56,779 bases of DNA from Clostridiaceae bacterium (GCA_029219285.1 JAQXTC010000252.1:1-56779); one strand, 5' to 3'; numbered from the stretch's first letter, positions 27,719 through 36,030 are shown. The notes: a model not told the origin generated them from the sequence alone. Translations and numbers: made by a program.

Positions 27719-28408
27719 CTAGTCAAAAACTACAGTTCCATCTAGGTCGTAATAAGCTTTTACAACTGTTAATTTTCCAGCGTTAACAGCATTTTTAATT
27801 ATTTCATCTTTTAGAACTTCATCATATACAGCGTTAATATTTTTATGAACAGCTTCATCAACATTATTTGATTCACCTATAACTGGTGCAATTTTATCAA
27901 CAATAGATTTCAAATTACCTTCTACATGATTACCGTTTTTTACATAATCATAAGCTGCTGTTACACCACCACAACCTTCATGCCCCATAATAACAAGAAG
28001 AGGAGAATGGATATGTTCTACAGCGTATTCTATTGAACCAAGAGCATTGGCATCAACAACATTACCTGCAATTCTTATATCAAATATTTCACCAAGACCA
28101 GTATTAAAAATAACAGAAGGATCAGATCTTGAATCAGAGCAAGAAACAATTATTGCATAAGGATTTTGTCCTTCTACTAATTGTTCACGTCTATCACCTG
28201 TAACATTTATTAATTGTGAATCATCATTTACAAAACGTTTATTGCCTTCTTTTAAACGATTTAAAGCATCCTCACTATTGGTTATTTGTAGATTTTCTGT
28301 TATGTATTCATCTTCATTTATTATAGTAGCGTCTTTAGTATTATTAGTACAGGCGGTCAGACTAAATGAGACTGTGGCTAAAATAATAGAAAAAATTTTT
28401 TTTATCAT
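27719..28408 (-). CDS. Lipoprotein beta-class carbonic anhydrase
   Basis: 229 residues. The signal peptide ends in lipobox SLTAC (Cys20), so the enzyme should sit outside the cytoplasmic membrane. The zinc site is complete: C90 in SCSDSRSDP with the D92/R94 pair, and H143 and C146 in GHEGCGGV. It interconverts CO2 and bicarbonate. It is third in the minus-strand order amt, antiporter, carbonic anhydrase, starting 19 bases after the antiporter stop. Most beta enzymes are cytosolic, so the lipid anchor is notable. The nearby urease would be a CO2 source. Confidence 0.92.
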   Translation of the reverse strand: MIKKIFSIILATVSFSLTACTNNTKDATIINEDEYITENLQITNSEDALNRLKEGNKRFVNDDSQLINVTGDRREQLVEGQNPYAIIVSCSDSRSDPSVIFNTGLGEIFDIRIAGNVVDANALGSIEYAVEHIHSPLLVIMGHEGCGGVTAAYDYVKNGNHVEGNLKSIVDKIAPVIGESNNVDEAVHKNINAVYDEVLKDEIIKNAVNAGKLTVVKAYYDLDGTVVFD

Positions 28409-28426
28409 TTGTATATCACTCCTTAA

Positions 28427-29476
28427 TTAAACAATGAAGAATGCAGCAGCAATTATGAGATAAACAGCTAAAAGCTGAACACCTTCAAGCCAGTTTGATT
28501 CTCCATCATGAGATACTTTATTAGCAATTAGTACTGAAGCTGTAAGTGCAATAAGCTCAAATTGATTAAATATTATGCTCATAGGCGTAAAAAATAGACT
28601 TATAAAAATTAAAATAGGTGCAACAAATAAAATTATCTGCAAACTTGAACCAAGAGCAATTTCCAGGGCAACATCCATTTTATCCTTAAGCGCCATGATA
28701 ATAGCAGTAGTATGTTCAGCTGCATTACCTATAATAGGAATTAATATTATACCAACAAAAAATTCGCTCCATCCGAGGCTTGCTGTAATATCTTCAATTC
28801 CATTAACTAAGAATTCGCTTTCAATAGCTATTAAAATTGTAGCTATAAATAAAACAAAAATAGCTTTTTTTAAACTCCATTTTGCTTTAGCTTCAGTAGG
28901 ATTTTCTTCAGTATTTATATAAAGATGTTTATGAGTGCTAAAGGAAAAATATAAACTTAAACAATAAATAATAATCATTACAATAGCAACAAAAATGCTT
29001 AATCCCTCATATCTAGTATTAAGAAGATTTGCATCTAATGCATGAGTGAATAGTGCCGGAACACATAATCCAATTACAGCAAACAAAAGCATACTTGAAG
29101 TGACTTCAGTTACTTTTTTGTTGAATTTTTGAGATTTATATTTTAATCCGCCAGCAAACATACTTGCACCGATAACTAAAAGAATATTTCCTATAACAGC
29201 ACCAGCAATAGAAGACTTTACAACTTCAAATAAACCTTCTTTTAATGCAAATATTGATATAATTAATTCAGTAGCATTACCAAAAGTTCCATTTAAAAAG
29301 CCGCCAATTTTTGGCCCTGAATAAAAAGATATTTCTTCAGTTCCTTCACCCATAAGTCCAGCAAGGGGAATTATGGATGCACAAGATAATAGAAACATTA
29401 TAGTTCCAGATGCATTAAAAAATTTAGCTATAAAACTAATTGGAATGAAAATAAGTAAGAATTTTAGAAATTTCAT
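28427..29476 (-). CDS. Calcium/proton antiporter (CaxA/ChaA family)
   Basis: 349 residues from ATG 29476; a GTG at 29503 inside the upstream gene, with AAGGAAAG, is an alternative. Two alpha-repeat motifs are visible: GTFGNATELIISIFALKEG and PIIGNAAEHTTAIIMALKDK, the cation-binding GNxxE helices of the CaCA superfamily. It exports Ca2+ from the cytosol in exchange for protons. The gene overlaps the end of the ammonium transporter if the upstream start is used, which argues for one operon. Confidence 0.9.
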   Translation of the reverse strand: MKFLKFLLIFIPISFIAKFFNASGTIMFLLSCASIIPLAGLMGEGTEEISFYSGPKIGGFLNGTFGNATELIISIFALKEGLFEVVKSSIAGAVIGNILLVIGASMFAGGLKYKSQKFNKKVTEVTSSMLLFAVIGLCVPALFTHALDANLLNTRYEGLSIFVAIVMIIIYCLSLYFSFSTHKHLYINTEENPTEAKAKWSLKKAIFVLFIATILIAIESEFLVNGIEDITASLGWSEFFVGIILIPIIGNAAEHTTAIIMALKDKMDVALEIALGSSLQIILFVAPILIFISLFFTPMSIIFNQFELIALTASVLIANKVSHDGESNWLEGVQLLAVYLIIAAAFFIV

Positions 29477-29483
29477 AATAGAT

Positions 29484-30689
29484 TTACCTGCCTTTATAAT
29501 CACTAAAACTTTCCTTAAAGAAATTTTTATCTAAGCCTTCTTTTTGGATTTTAGTACTAACTTTTATTGATTTAGTTTTATCAATAATTTTAAAAATTAA
29601 ATAAGTAACTACTACAGAGTAAACAGCAATTAATACTGCTCCCAATAATTGAATTCCTAATTGTTTAAAACTTGCTTGAATTCCATTAACTCTGCTATCA
29701 GCGAAAATACCTACAAGAAGGGTGCCTAAAAAACCACCTACTCCATGAACACCCCATACATCGAGAGCATCATCCCACCTTTTTCTTTCGAAAAGAACAC
29801 AGAAGTAACAAACTACAGCACCAATTATACCTATCCAAAAAGCATTTAGGGGTTTTATGTATCCTGCACAAGGAGTAACTGTAGCTAGGCCAGCTATTAG
29901 GCCTACAATAATTTCTAAAAAGGAAAATGATTTGTGCTGCATATAGTGCATAATTGTCCATGTAATCATAGCTGATGCAGCAGATACTCCAGTATTAGTG
30001 AAAACTATAGCAGCTGTTTCAGCAGCAGCTAGAGATCCACCGGCATTAAATCCAAACCACCCAAATAGTAATAATGCAGCGCCAAGAGAAACAAAGCCTA
30101 AATGAAATGGTTTATTATTATCAGTTTCAGCACGTTTTCCTAAAACTATTAAGCCACCTAAACAACCAAAGCCGGCTGTTATATGTATAACTGTTCCGCC
30201 TGCATAATCTACAAATCCCATTTTTGATAAGAATCCACCACCCCAAATCCAGTGAGCAACAGGAAAGTAGATTAATAACATCCAAAAAACTAGGATTTTT
30301 ATCCATCCTGGAACGGTGAGCCTGTTAGCAAAAGCACCAGTCATTAATGGTGCTGTAATAATAGCGAACATTAATTGATACATAAAGAATAATAAAAAAG
30401 GAATATTGCTACTATAAGTTGAGTTTATTACATTGTCAATTTGAGCAAATGCAAAATATTGAAGTGGATTTCCGATTATCCCCATCAAATCATCACCGAA
30501 AGTCAAGCTGAAACCTCCAAAAATCCACATTATAGTGACGATTCCTATAGAAATAAATGATTGAAACATAATTGTTAAAGAATGTTTTCTTGGAACTAAT
30601 CCACCATAAAAAAAAGCTAATCCAGGTGTCATTATTAATACTAATACCGTAGATATTATCATGAATGCAACGTCGCCATGAATAATCAT
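29484..30689 (-). CDS. amt: Ammonium transporter
   Basis: 401 residues and about eleven hydrophobic segments. It has PGLAFFYGGLVPRKHSL near the start and AGGTVIHITAGFGCLGGLIV with the first pore histidine; the second pore histidine lies in DVWGVHGVGGFLGTLLVGIF. The ATG has AAAGGAG upstream. No glnK/glnB gene adjoins it, which is unusual for amt. It takes up ammonium; the neighbouring urease may supply leaked ammonia for recapture. Confidence 0.95.
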   Translation of the reverse strand: MIIHGDVAFMIISTVLVLIMTPGLAFFYGGLVPRKHSLTIMFQSFISIGIVTIMWIFGGFSLTFGDDLMGIIGNPLQYFAFAQIDNVINSTYSSNIPFLLFFMYQLMFAIITAPLMTGAFANRLTVPGWIKILVFWMLLIYFPVAHWIWGGGFLSKMGFVDYAGGTVIHITAGFGCLGGLIVLGKRAETDNNKPFHLGFVSLGAALLLFGWFGFNAGGSLAAAETAAIVFTNTGVSAASAMITWTIMHYMQHKSFSFLEIIVGLIAGLATVTPCAGYIKPLNAFWIGIIGAVVCYFCVLFERKRWDDALDVWGVHGVGGFLGTLLVGIFADSRVNGIQASFKQLGIQLLGAVLIAVYSVVVTYLIFKIIDKTKSIKVSTKIQKEGLDKNFFKESFSDYKGR

Positions 30690-30940
30690 TTTATAACTCC
30701 TTTCATTTTTTTTTTAAAAGTATTTACATATGGTAGTTTGCTTCATTTTTTGTGTACATATTCAATATGAAATTAGATTGAGTTTTAATGGATTATAGCA
30801 ATTTATTAAATAACATTTAAATAAACAAAAAAATAAGTAGATATACAAAAAATATAGAAAAAAATAAAGAATTTTGTTATTATATTAATATTCAAATTGT
30901 AAAAAATAAAAACAAATAAGTAACAAATGAGGAGAAAAAA

Positions 30941-32554
30941 ATGGGAAAGAATAATAAACAAATGAGTAAATTAACATTAGTTGCTCTTATTTTAATGATC
31001 TTTACTTCAGTTTTTGGGTTTAATAATATACCAAGAGCATATCTTTTAATGGGATATTCAGCAATTCCTTGGTATCTTTTTGCGGCATTTGCATTCTTTA
31101 TACCTTATGCATTTATGATGGCTGAGTTTGGTTCAGCATTTAAAGAAGAAAAAGGTATTTATGCATGGATGGAAAAATCAGTAGGGTCTAAGTTTGCTTT
31201 TGTTGGAATATTTATGTGGTTTGCATCATACATAGTGTGGATGGTTAGTGTATCTTCATCTATATGGGTACCACTTTCAAATTTAATTTTTGGCTCTGAT
31301 AAAACATCAACATGGAGTGTAGGAAGCTTAAATGCCCCTAAGGTATTAGCAATTTTAGGTGTACTTCTTGTTATAGCAATTACATATTTATCTTCGAAAG
31401 GAATGAAGAGTATTTCAAAAATTGCATCAGTTGGAGGGTTCTTTGTAACAAGTGCTAATGTTGTTCTTATTGTTGGAGCGCTAATAGTGTTTTTTGGAAA
31501 TGGTTTTGAAGCAGCAGAGCCAATAACCTTATCTGCGTTTTTTAATTCACCAAATGAATCATATAGTTCTGTATTAGCTATATTCTCTTTCTTAGTTTAT
31601 GCAATATTTGCATATGGAGGTTTAGAAGCTGTTGGAGGACTTGTTGATCAAACTAAAAATGCAGAAAAAACTTTCCCAAAAGGGATTAAGATATCTGCAA
31701 TAGTTATTGGTGTTGGGTATTCATTAGGAATATTAATGGTCGGTCTATTTACAAATTGGCAAGATGTTCTAAGCTCGCCAGAAGTAAGTAGAGCTAACGT
31801 TTCATATATTGTTATTAAGAACTTAGGTGTTCAACTTGGTAATGTTTTTGGATTAAGTGCTAGTCATGCTGCTACTATGGGTACTTGGTTTGCAAGATAC
31901 ATAGGACTTGCAATGTTTTTAGCTTTAATTGGAGCATTCTTTACATTAATCTATTCACCATTAAAGCAACTTATAGAAGGAACACCAAAACAAATTTGGC
32001 CTTCTAGTTGGACTGTGGTTAATAAGGAAGGAATGCCTGTAAAAGCTATGTGGATTCAATGTATAGCAGTTGTAGCAATTATAGCTATTTCATCTTTTGG
32101 TGGAGATACAGCACAATTATTTTTAGATTATTTAATTCTAATGAGTAATGTTGCAATGACAGTACCTACAGTATTCTTAGCAATAGCATTTATAGCATTT
32201 AAGAAAAATGATTCGATAAAAAAGCCATTCGTAATTTTCAAAAATAAATCTTTTGCTATTGTTTGTGGATGTATCGTAATATTTACAGTAAGTTTTGCCA
32301 ATGTATTTACAATAATTCAACCAGCATTAGAAAATGGAGATTATATATCGATGATTTTCCAAGTTGCAGGGCCGATAGTATTCAGCTTAGTTGCACTATA
32401 TCTATTTAGAAATTATGAAAAAAAGATGGCAAATGGTGTTGATTCAGTTTCTACTACATCAGTAGAAGGTATTGAAACAATGCAAAATAGTTCAAAAGGT
32501 AAGATAAAAGAAGAATTAATTTCTGACAATAAGGAAGAAAGAAAAGATATTTAA
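30941..32554 (+). CDS. yjeM: APC superfamily amino acid transporter, YjeM-like
   Basis: 537 residues with about twelve membrane segments. The start region VFGFNNIPRAYLLMGYSAIP and the segment AYGGLEAVGGLVDQTKNAEK match the glutamate/GABA-antiporter-type family that contains E. coli YjeM. The C-terminal 50 residues are hydrophilic. GAGGAG precedes the ATG. It may exchange glutamate-type amino acids, but the substrate of YjeM itself is not settled. The 250-base gap before it, shared with divergent amt, shows only AT-rich sequence. Confidence 0.82.
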   Translation: MGKNNKQMSKLTLVALILMIFTSVFGFNNIPRAYLLMGYSAIPWYLFAAFAFFIPYAFMMAEFGSAFKEEKGIYAWMEKSVGSKFAFVGIFMWFASYIVWMVSVSSSIWVPLSNLIFGSDKTSTWSVGSLNAPKVLAILGVLLVIAITYLSSKGMKSISKIASVGGFFVTSANVVLIVGALIVFFGNGFEAAEPITLSAFFNSPNESYSSVLAIFSFLVYAIFAYGGLEAVGGLVDQTKNAEKTFPKGIKISAIVIGVGYSLGILMVGLFTNWQDVLSSPEVSRANVSYIVIKNLGVQLGNVFGLSASHAATMGTWFARYIGLAMFLALIGAFFTLIYSPLKQLIEGTPKQIWPSSWTVVNKEGMPVKAMWIQCIAVVAIIAISSFGGDTAQLFLDYLILMSNVAMTVPTVFLAIAFIAFKKNDSIKKPFVIFKNKSFAIVCGCIVIFTVSFANVFTIIQPALENGDYISMIFQVAGPIVFSLVALYLFRNYEKKMANGVDSVSTTSVEGIETMQNSSKGKIKEELISDNKEERKDI

Positions 32555-32562
32555 TTAAAAGG

Positions 32563-32602
32563 TAGCTACTTAAAATAAATATTTTAAGTAGCTATTTTTT
32601 TT
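32563..32602 (+). terminator. Terminator after the YjeM-like gene
   Basis: A perfect 15-bp stem (32563-32577 with 32580-32594) with a tiny loop and a long T run. Confidence 0.9.
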
Positions 32603-32646
32603 TATATGAATAAATTAAATAAGAACCATTTTTAGGAGTGTAAAGT

Positions 32647-33192
32647 ATGAATAATCATAAAGGAGGACCTTTTTGTTTACAATCTGAAAATAAAAGTATA
32701 AGTAATTCTATAAGTCTTCAAGGGGGAAGTATAAAAATAAATAATGTTTCAGTTTCTGTAATTCCCGAATGTAAAAAGTGGTGCGAACTTCAAGGGTTTA
32801 AAGCATCTAAATATGGACCATTTAAATATGACTTTAAAAATTCAAATGGTGAAGATATAGGAGGATTTAAATTTTATTTTCATTATAATCATAGTGGTAA
32901 TGATGATGGACATGGTAAATTTTTAGAGAATGTTACTATGATACCAGAATATATTAGAATTTCATCAGGATATAATCTTGTATGCAATGTTACTCATAGC
33001 AGACCTATGAATTATGGTACTTTAAAAGATCCTATAGCAGCAATAATAATGTATATTGATATATCAGTAGAAGGAATAAATAATTTGATCTGTGTTGGAA
33101 ATAGTAGTGTTAAAATATGTGAGCAATATGGAGCTGTATGCATTAGTGGGGATGGATTATGTAAATTAATATGTATGTCTCAATTTTCTTAA
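32647..33192 (+). CDS. Cysteine-rich protein of unknown function
   Basis: 181 residues, not recognised. No signal peptide or membrane segment is evident. Nine cysteines are spread over the protein, three of them close together at the end (VCISGDGLCKLICMSQF). The middle is rich in Gly, His and aromatic residues (FKFYFHYNHSGNDDGHGKF). TTAGGAG precedes the ATG, so it is likely expressed. It lies between the transporter terminator and the kinase gene, with a hairpin after it. A surface, spore or secreted-toxin role is conceivable, but nothing in the sequence proves one. Confidence 0.6.
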   Translation: MNNHKGGPFCLQSENKSISNSISLQGGSIKINNVSVSVIPECKKWCELQGFKASKYGPFKYDFKNSNGEDIGGFKFYFHYNHSGNDDGHGKFLENVTMIPEYIRISSGYNLVCNVTHSRPMNYGTLKDPIAAIIMYIDISVEGINNLICVGNSSVKICEQYGAVCISGDGLCKLICMSQFS

Positions 33193-33215
33193 TGCTATTG
33201 TATTATACAGTAGCA
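33193..33215 (+). terminator. Hairpin after the cysteine-rich gene, possible weak terminator
   Basis: A 10-bp stem with one G-U pair (33193-33202 with 33206-33215) and a 3-base loop directly follows the stop, but no clear T run follows. Confidence 0.4.
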
Positions 33216-33325
33216 TAAACTATTTCTTTACATAAAAAATAAAATAGATAGTAACATAATTACTTAAAAGTGAATATTATAAATTAACTGAATAACAAAT
33301 ATATGCAAAGTAATGAGGTCTGTTT

Positions 33326-34039
33326 ATGGATAAATTCTTTGAAAAGGGTCAGGTAGTTAATGGGTATTCAATTTTAGAAGTGATAGGCCAGGGACGCTAT
33401 GGAATTGCATATTTAGCAGCAAATGATAAAGGTGAAAAGTGTGTAGTTAAACAGTTGAAAAATGACATGCTTGAACAGACAAGAAAAAAATTATTCTATG
33501 AAGAAAAAATTTTAAAACAATTGAATGATTCATCATTTCCAAAGTTTTTAGGAAAGTTTAAAGATGAATATAGAGAAGGGTATATTTTAGAATATATCGA
33601 AGGAAAAACATTTCATCAAATGCTTGATTATGATGGAGTTGTATTTACGAAAGAAGAAATTTATAGTATTGCAGAAGAAATTATTGCAATTTATGAGAAA
33701 CTTCATAATTTAAATATTGTTCATCGAGATATTAGGACACCTAATGTTATTCTAAGGGAAAATAATAAGGTGGCACTAATTGATTTTGGACTAGCTAGAT
33801 TTAAGGATGATAAAAAATATGATGAGAAATTAGACTATTGGTTTTTAGGTGACTTTTTAATCCATTTGTATTATTCATTAATAGATGAATTTTCAATTGA
33901 AGAAAAGCCTTGGTATGAGGAATTAGATTTAAATTGTGAGGAAAAAGAATTTCTAAAAAAGTTAATGGGATTAGAAAAAGAATATAATAGCATTGAAGAA
34001 ATAAAAATTCAGCTAAAAAAAATCAGGAATTATAAGTGA
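33326..34039 (+). CDS. Ser/Thr protein kinase, YbdM-like
   Basis: 237 residues, a bare kinase domain without membrane anchor or PASTA repeats. The glycine loop is GQGRYGIAYL (21-30), the ATP lysine K42 in VVKQL, the catalytic loop VHRDIRTPNVIL (H133, R134, D135, N140) and the metal motif DFG (153-155). HxDIRTPN is shared with B. subtilis YbdM, also a short soluble kinase. All catalytic residues are present, so activity is expected. TGAGGT precedes the ATG. The next gene starts 13 bases after the stop and is probably co-transcribed. A Ser-rich protein encoded just beyond is a natural candidate substrate. Confidence 0.88.
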   Translation: MDKFFEKGQVVNGYSILEVIGQGRYGIAYLAANDKGEKCVVKQLKNDMLEQTRKKLFYEEKILKQLNDSSFPKFLGKFKDEYREGYILEYIEGKTFHQMLDYDGVVFTKEEIYSIAEEIIAIYEKLHNLNIVHRDIRTPNVILRENNKVALIDFGLARFKDDKKYDEKLDYWFLGDFLIHLYYSLIDEFSIEEKPWYEELDLNCEEKEFLKKLMGLEKEYNSIEEIKIQLKKIRNYK

Positions 34040-34052
34040 GGTGCTAAAAATT

Positions 34053-34613
34053 ATGCATGGAAAAGTAAGCATTTTCAAAATATATCCTGAAAGTTTTAAA
34101 GTTAATTATTATACTAAACATCCTTTTAGGATGATTGGATTAATAGATGTTGATATTAAGTATGGTGAAACAATAGAACGAGTAACCTTACCTTTCTATA
34201 GGTCATCAGGAACTAATAATGGAAAAATAAAAGGATTATGGTATCCAATTGTAGGACTGAAAATTTATTCAGGTGATTTTCACGAATTCTCTCCATATGT
34301 AAATGAAATTTTTTCGAAAGTTACAGAGGGGGGAAGGGCAAAAAAAGGATGGCTTGCTAAGTCATTATTTTTTAGGAATTCTGAAAATAGAAATTATCCT
34401 GGTTTTTCAGGTGGAAAGCATTATAGAAAGCTATTAACAATAGGTAGAGAATTAAGAAAACTTTATAAAGAAAGAGATTATGAAATTGTAAGTTATCTTC
34501 ATGGAAAAAAGTATAATAAGATAATCTACTCAGAAGAAGTTTATTTTGGTAATAAGCATTCACAAAAAGATAATTTTGAAAGACTAATAAAAGATATATA
34601 TGAGGGAAATTAA
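34053..34613 (+). CDS. Conserved basic protein linked to the kinase, function unknown
   Basis: 186 residues from ATG 34053, ten bases after GAGGT; the GTG at 34041 lies on that site. It is rich in Lys, Tyr and Phe with no membrane segment. Notable stretches are LPFYRSSGTNNGKIKGLWYP and GGRAKKGWLAKSLFFR, which look conserved in style, with invariant-looking Gly, Trp and Arg. I do not recognise the family; the product may be compared with the genes that follow ybdM in Bacillus. The tight spacing after the kinase suggests a shared function. Confidence 0.6.
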   Translation: MHGKVSIFKIYPESFKVNYYTKHPFRMIGLIDVDIKYGETIERVTLPFYRSSGTNNGKIKGLWYPIVGLKIYSGDFHEFSPYVNEIFSKVTEGGRAKKGWLAKSLFFRNSENRNYPGFSGGKHYRKLLTIGRELRKLYKERDYEIVSYLHGKKYNKIIYSEEVYFGNKHSQKDNFERLIKDIYEGN

Positions 34614-34641
34614 TTGTAATTATGTAACCAAAATATATAAT
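34614..34641 (+). promoter_or_regulatory. Possible promoter of the Ser-rich gene
   Basis: TTGTAA (34614-34619), a 16-base spacer, TATAAT (34636-34641). It would allow the Ser-rich gene to be transcribed separately from the kinase. Confidence 0.4.
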
Positions 34642-34699
34642 TAGTCATAAGATATATTATGAAACGAAATTAAATATTAAATTAAGGGGTACGATAAAT

Positions 34700-35068
34700 A
34701 TGGGAAAAAGAATAGAAAAGGAATCATCAAGAGGTCATAGATATTATAAGAAATGTTGGAAAACAACTACTACAACTAGTTCAACATCATCTAATGACTC
34801 AAGTAATTCACTATCAGAAAGAAATTCATGGGCAGGAAGTTATAGCAAACAAAAGAAATCAAGTAGTTCAAGTTCAAGCGAATCTAGTAGCATGAGCACA
34901 AGAAAGTATACAAGCTCAACAAGTTCAACTAGCTGTCCAAGTTCAAGCTCATCAAGCACAAGTAGTTGCTCAAGTTCAAGTAGTTCTTCTTCATCAGATT
35001 ATTCAAGTTCAAGAAGTTATAGTAGCATATCATATTCTAATGACTCTGAATCTTATTCAAGATACTAA
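34700..35068 (+). CDS. Low-complexity serine-rich protein
   Basis: 122 residues, of which I count 57 Ser and 11 Thr. A short basic start (GKRIEKESSRGHRYYKKCWK) is followed by Thr and Ser runs broken by single Tyr, Arg, Asp and three Cys. The longest runs are of nine and seven Ser. No signal peptide or membrane segment is seen. AAGGGG precedes the ATG at good spacing. Codon use mixes AGT, AGC and TCA, so the protein pattern is not a simple trinucleotide expansion, although TTCAAG-type hexamers recur. No known family is recognised. It resembles phosphorylated, Ser-rich coat or matrix proteins such as the CotB tail, and lies next to a Ser/Thr kinase; a kinase-substrate relation is my inference. 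Confidence 0.75.
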   Translation: MGKRIEKESSRGHRYYKKCWKTTTTTSSTSSNDSSNSLSERNSWAGSYSKQKKSSSSSSSESSSMSTRKYTSSTSSTSCPSSSSSSTSSCSSSSSSSSSDYSSSRSYSSISYSNDSESYSRY

Positions 35069-35101
35069 TAAAAAGTTGTAGAAGAATATAAGTAAAAAGT
35101 T

Positions 35102-35135
35102 CCATACAATGCATTGCATTGTATGGTTTAATTTA
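35102..35135 (+). terminator. Terminator after the Ser-rich gene
   Basis: A perfect 11-bp stem (35102-35112 with 35116-35126), 3-base loop, followed by a T-rich tail. Confidence 0.7.
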
Positions 35136-35183
35136 TTTTATATAAACCAAATTAAAATGTGATTAATGGAAATTATACCAGTA

Positions 35184-35212
35184 TGTACAATAAAATAATA
35201 ATATTGTATAAT
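35184..35212 (+). promoter_or_regulatory. Promoter of the Asp/Tyr-tail membrane protein
   Basis: TGTACA (35184-35189), a 17-base spacer, TATAAT (35207-35212), 29 bases before the start codon. Confidence 0.55.
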
Positions 35213-35240
35213 TAAAATAGTTTAATATGGAGGCGATTAT

Positions 35241-36020
35241 TTGGAAATGTACAAAAAAACGATAAGAGGAAGAGTCTTCTTATCTATGATAACTTCTCCT
35301 ATATTTATAGTTGTATATTTTGCAACATTTTATAGTTTGTATAATTTATCAGTTAGTGGGGAAGTAGAATTTTATATAGGATTTATTATATGTATTACAT
35401 TGTCTATTGGATGGGTAATATACTCTTTAGTTGAATCATTTAAGAAAAACAAATTTTTACCACCTATAATAATGGATGGGTATAATTTGCAAAATAATGT
35501 ATTACAGTTATTTTCATTAAATCAACTTGTATATCAATTTGATTTATCAGTAATAAAATCTTGGAGAATTACTAAAAAGTATTGTTACATAAAGTTAGTA
35601 AATAATGAATTCATAGTTATAGATGTAAGAAATATGAGATTAAATGAGATAAGTGGGTTACTAAGTAGTAGATGTAAAAATAATTTTCTTAACACAGCTA
35701 CTTGGGATTACACAGGAATTTCAATAATAATAATTTTATCTCTAATTTTTGGAGTTTTAATTGGCAGAGTTGGAGTGGATTTTAGTGTATATTCATCATC
35801 CACTATAGAGGACAAAAGCGATAGAGATTATTATAATTATTCAGATCATGATGATAGGTACCATAGTTATTCAGATGATGATGATTATAGATACTATGAT
35901 GATGATGACCATGATTATTATCGATATTATTATGATGATGACGATGACGACTATAATAGTTATTCTAGAAATGATGATTATGATAAATATTACAATCACA
36001 GTGAGGATTCTAGTGTTTAA
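35241..36020 (+). CDS. Membrane protein with an Asp/Tyr-rich C-terminal tail
   Basis: 259 residues starting at TTG 35241, seven bases after GGAGG. Hydrophobic segments lie at about 13-35, 44-64 and 157-177; residues 65-155 form a compact domain resembling a PH-like or DUF-type membrane-associated fold (weak inference). Residues 191-250 contain 24 Asp and 17 Tyr in 60, with some His, Ser and Arg, for example YSDDDDYRYYDDDDHDYYRY. Its DNA is GAT/TAT repeat-like. With three membrane segments the tail should face the side opposite the N-terminus. Such a tail could bind Ca2+ or other cations, be phosphorylated, or phase-separate. I know of no described family with this tail. Confidence 0.75.
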   Translation: MEMYKKTIRGRVFLSMITSPIFIVVYFATFYSLYNLSVSGEVEFYIGFIICITLSIGWVIYSLVESFKKNKFLPPIIMDGYNLQNNVLQLFSLNQLVYQFDLSVIKSWRITKKYCYIKLVNNEFIVIDVRNMRLNEISGLLSSRCKNNFLNTATWDYTGISIIIILSLIFGVLIGRVGVDFSVYSSSTIEDKSDRDYYNYSDHDDRYHSYSDDDDYRYYDDDDHDYYRYYYDDDDDDYNSYSRNDDYDKYYNHSEDSSV

Positions 36021-36030
36021 TTATAACAAT

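Noticed and set aside
34700..36020. CRISPR array or tandem DNA repeats in the Ser- and Asp/Tyr-coding regions
   Set aside because: The repeats are short, in frame with single genes, not separated by unique spacers, and encode low-complexity protein.
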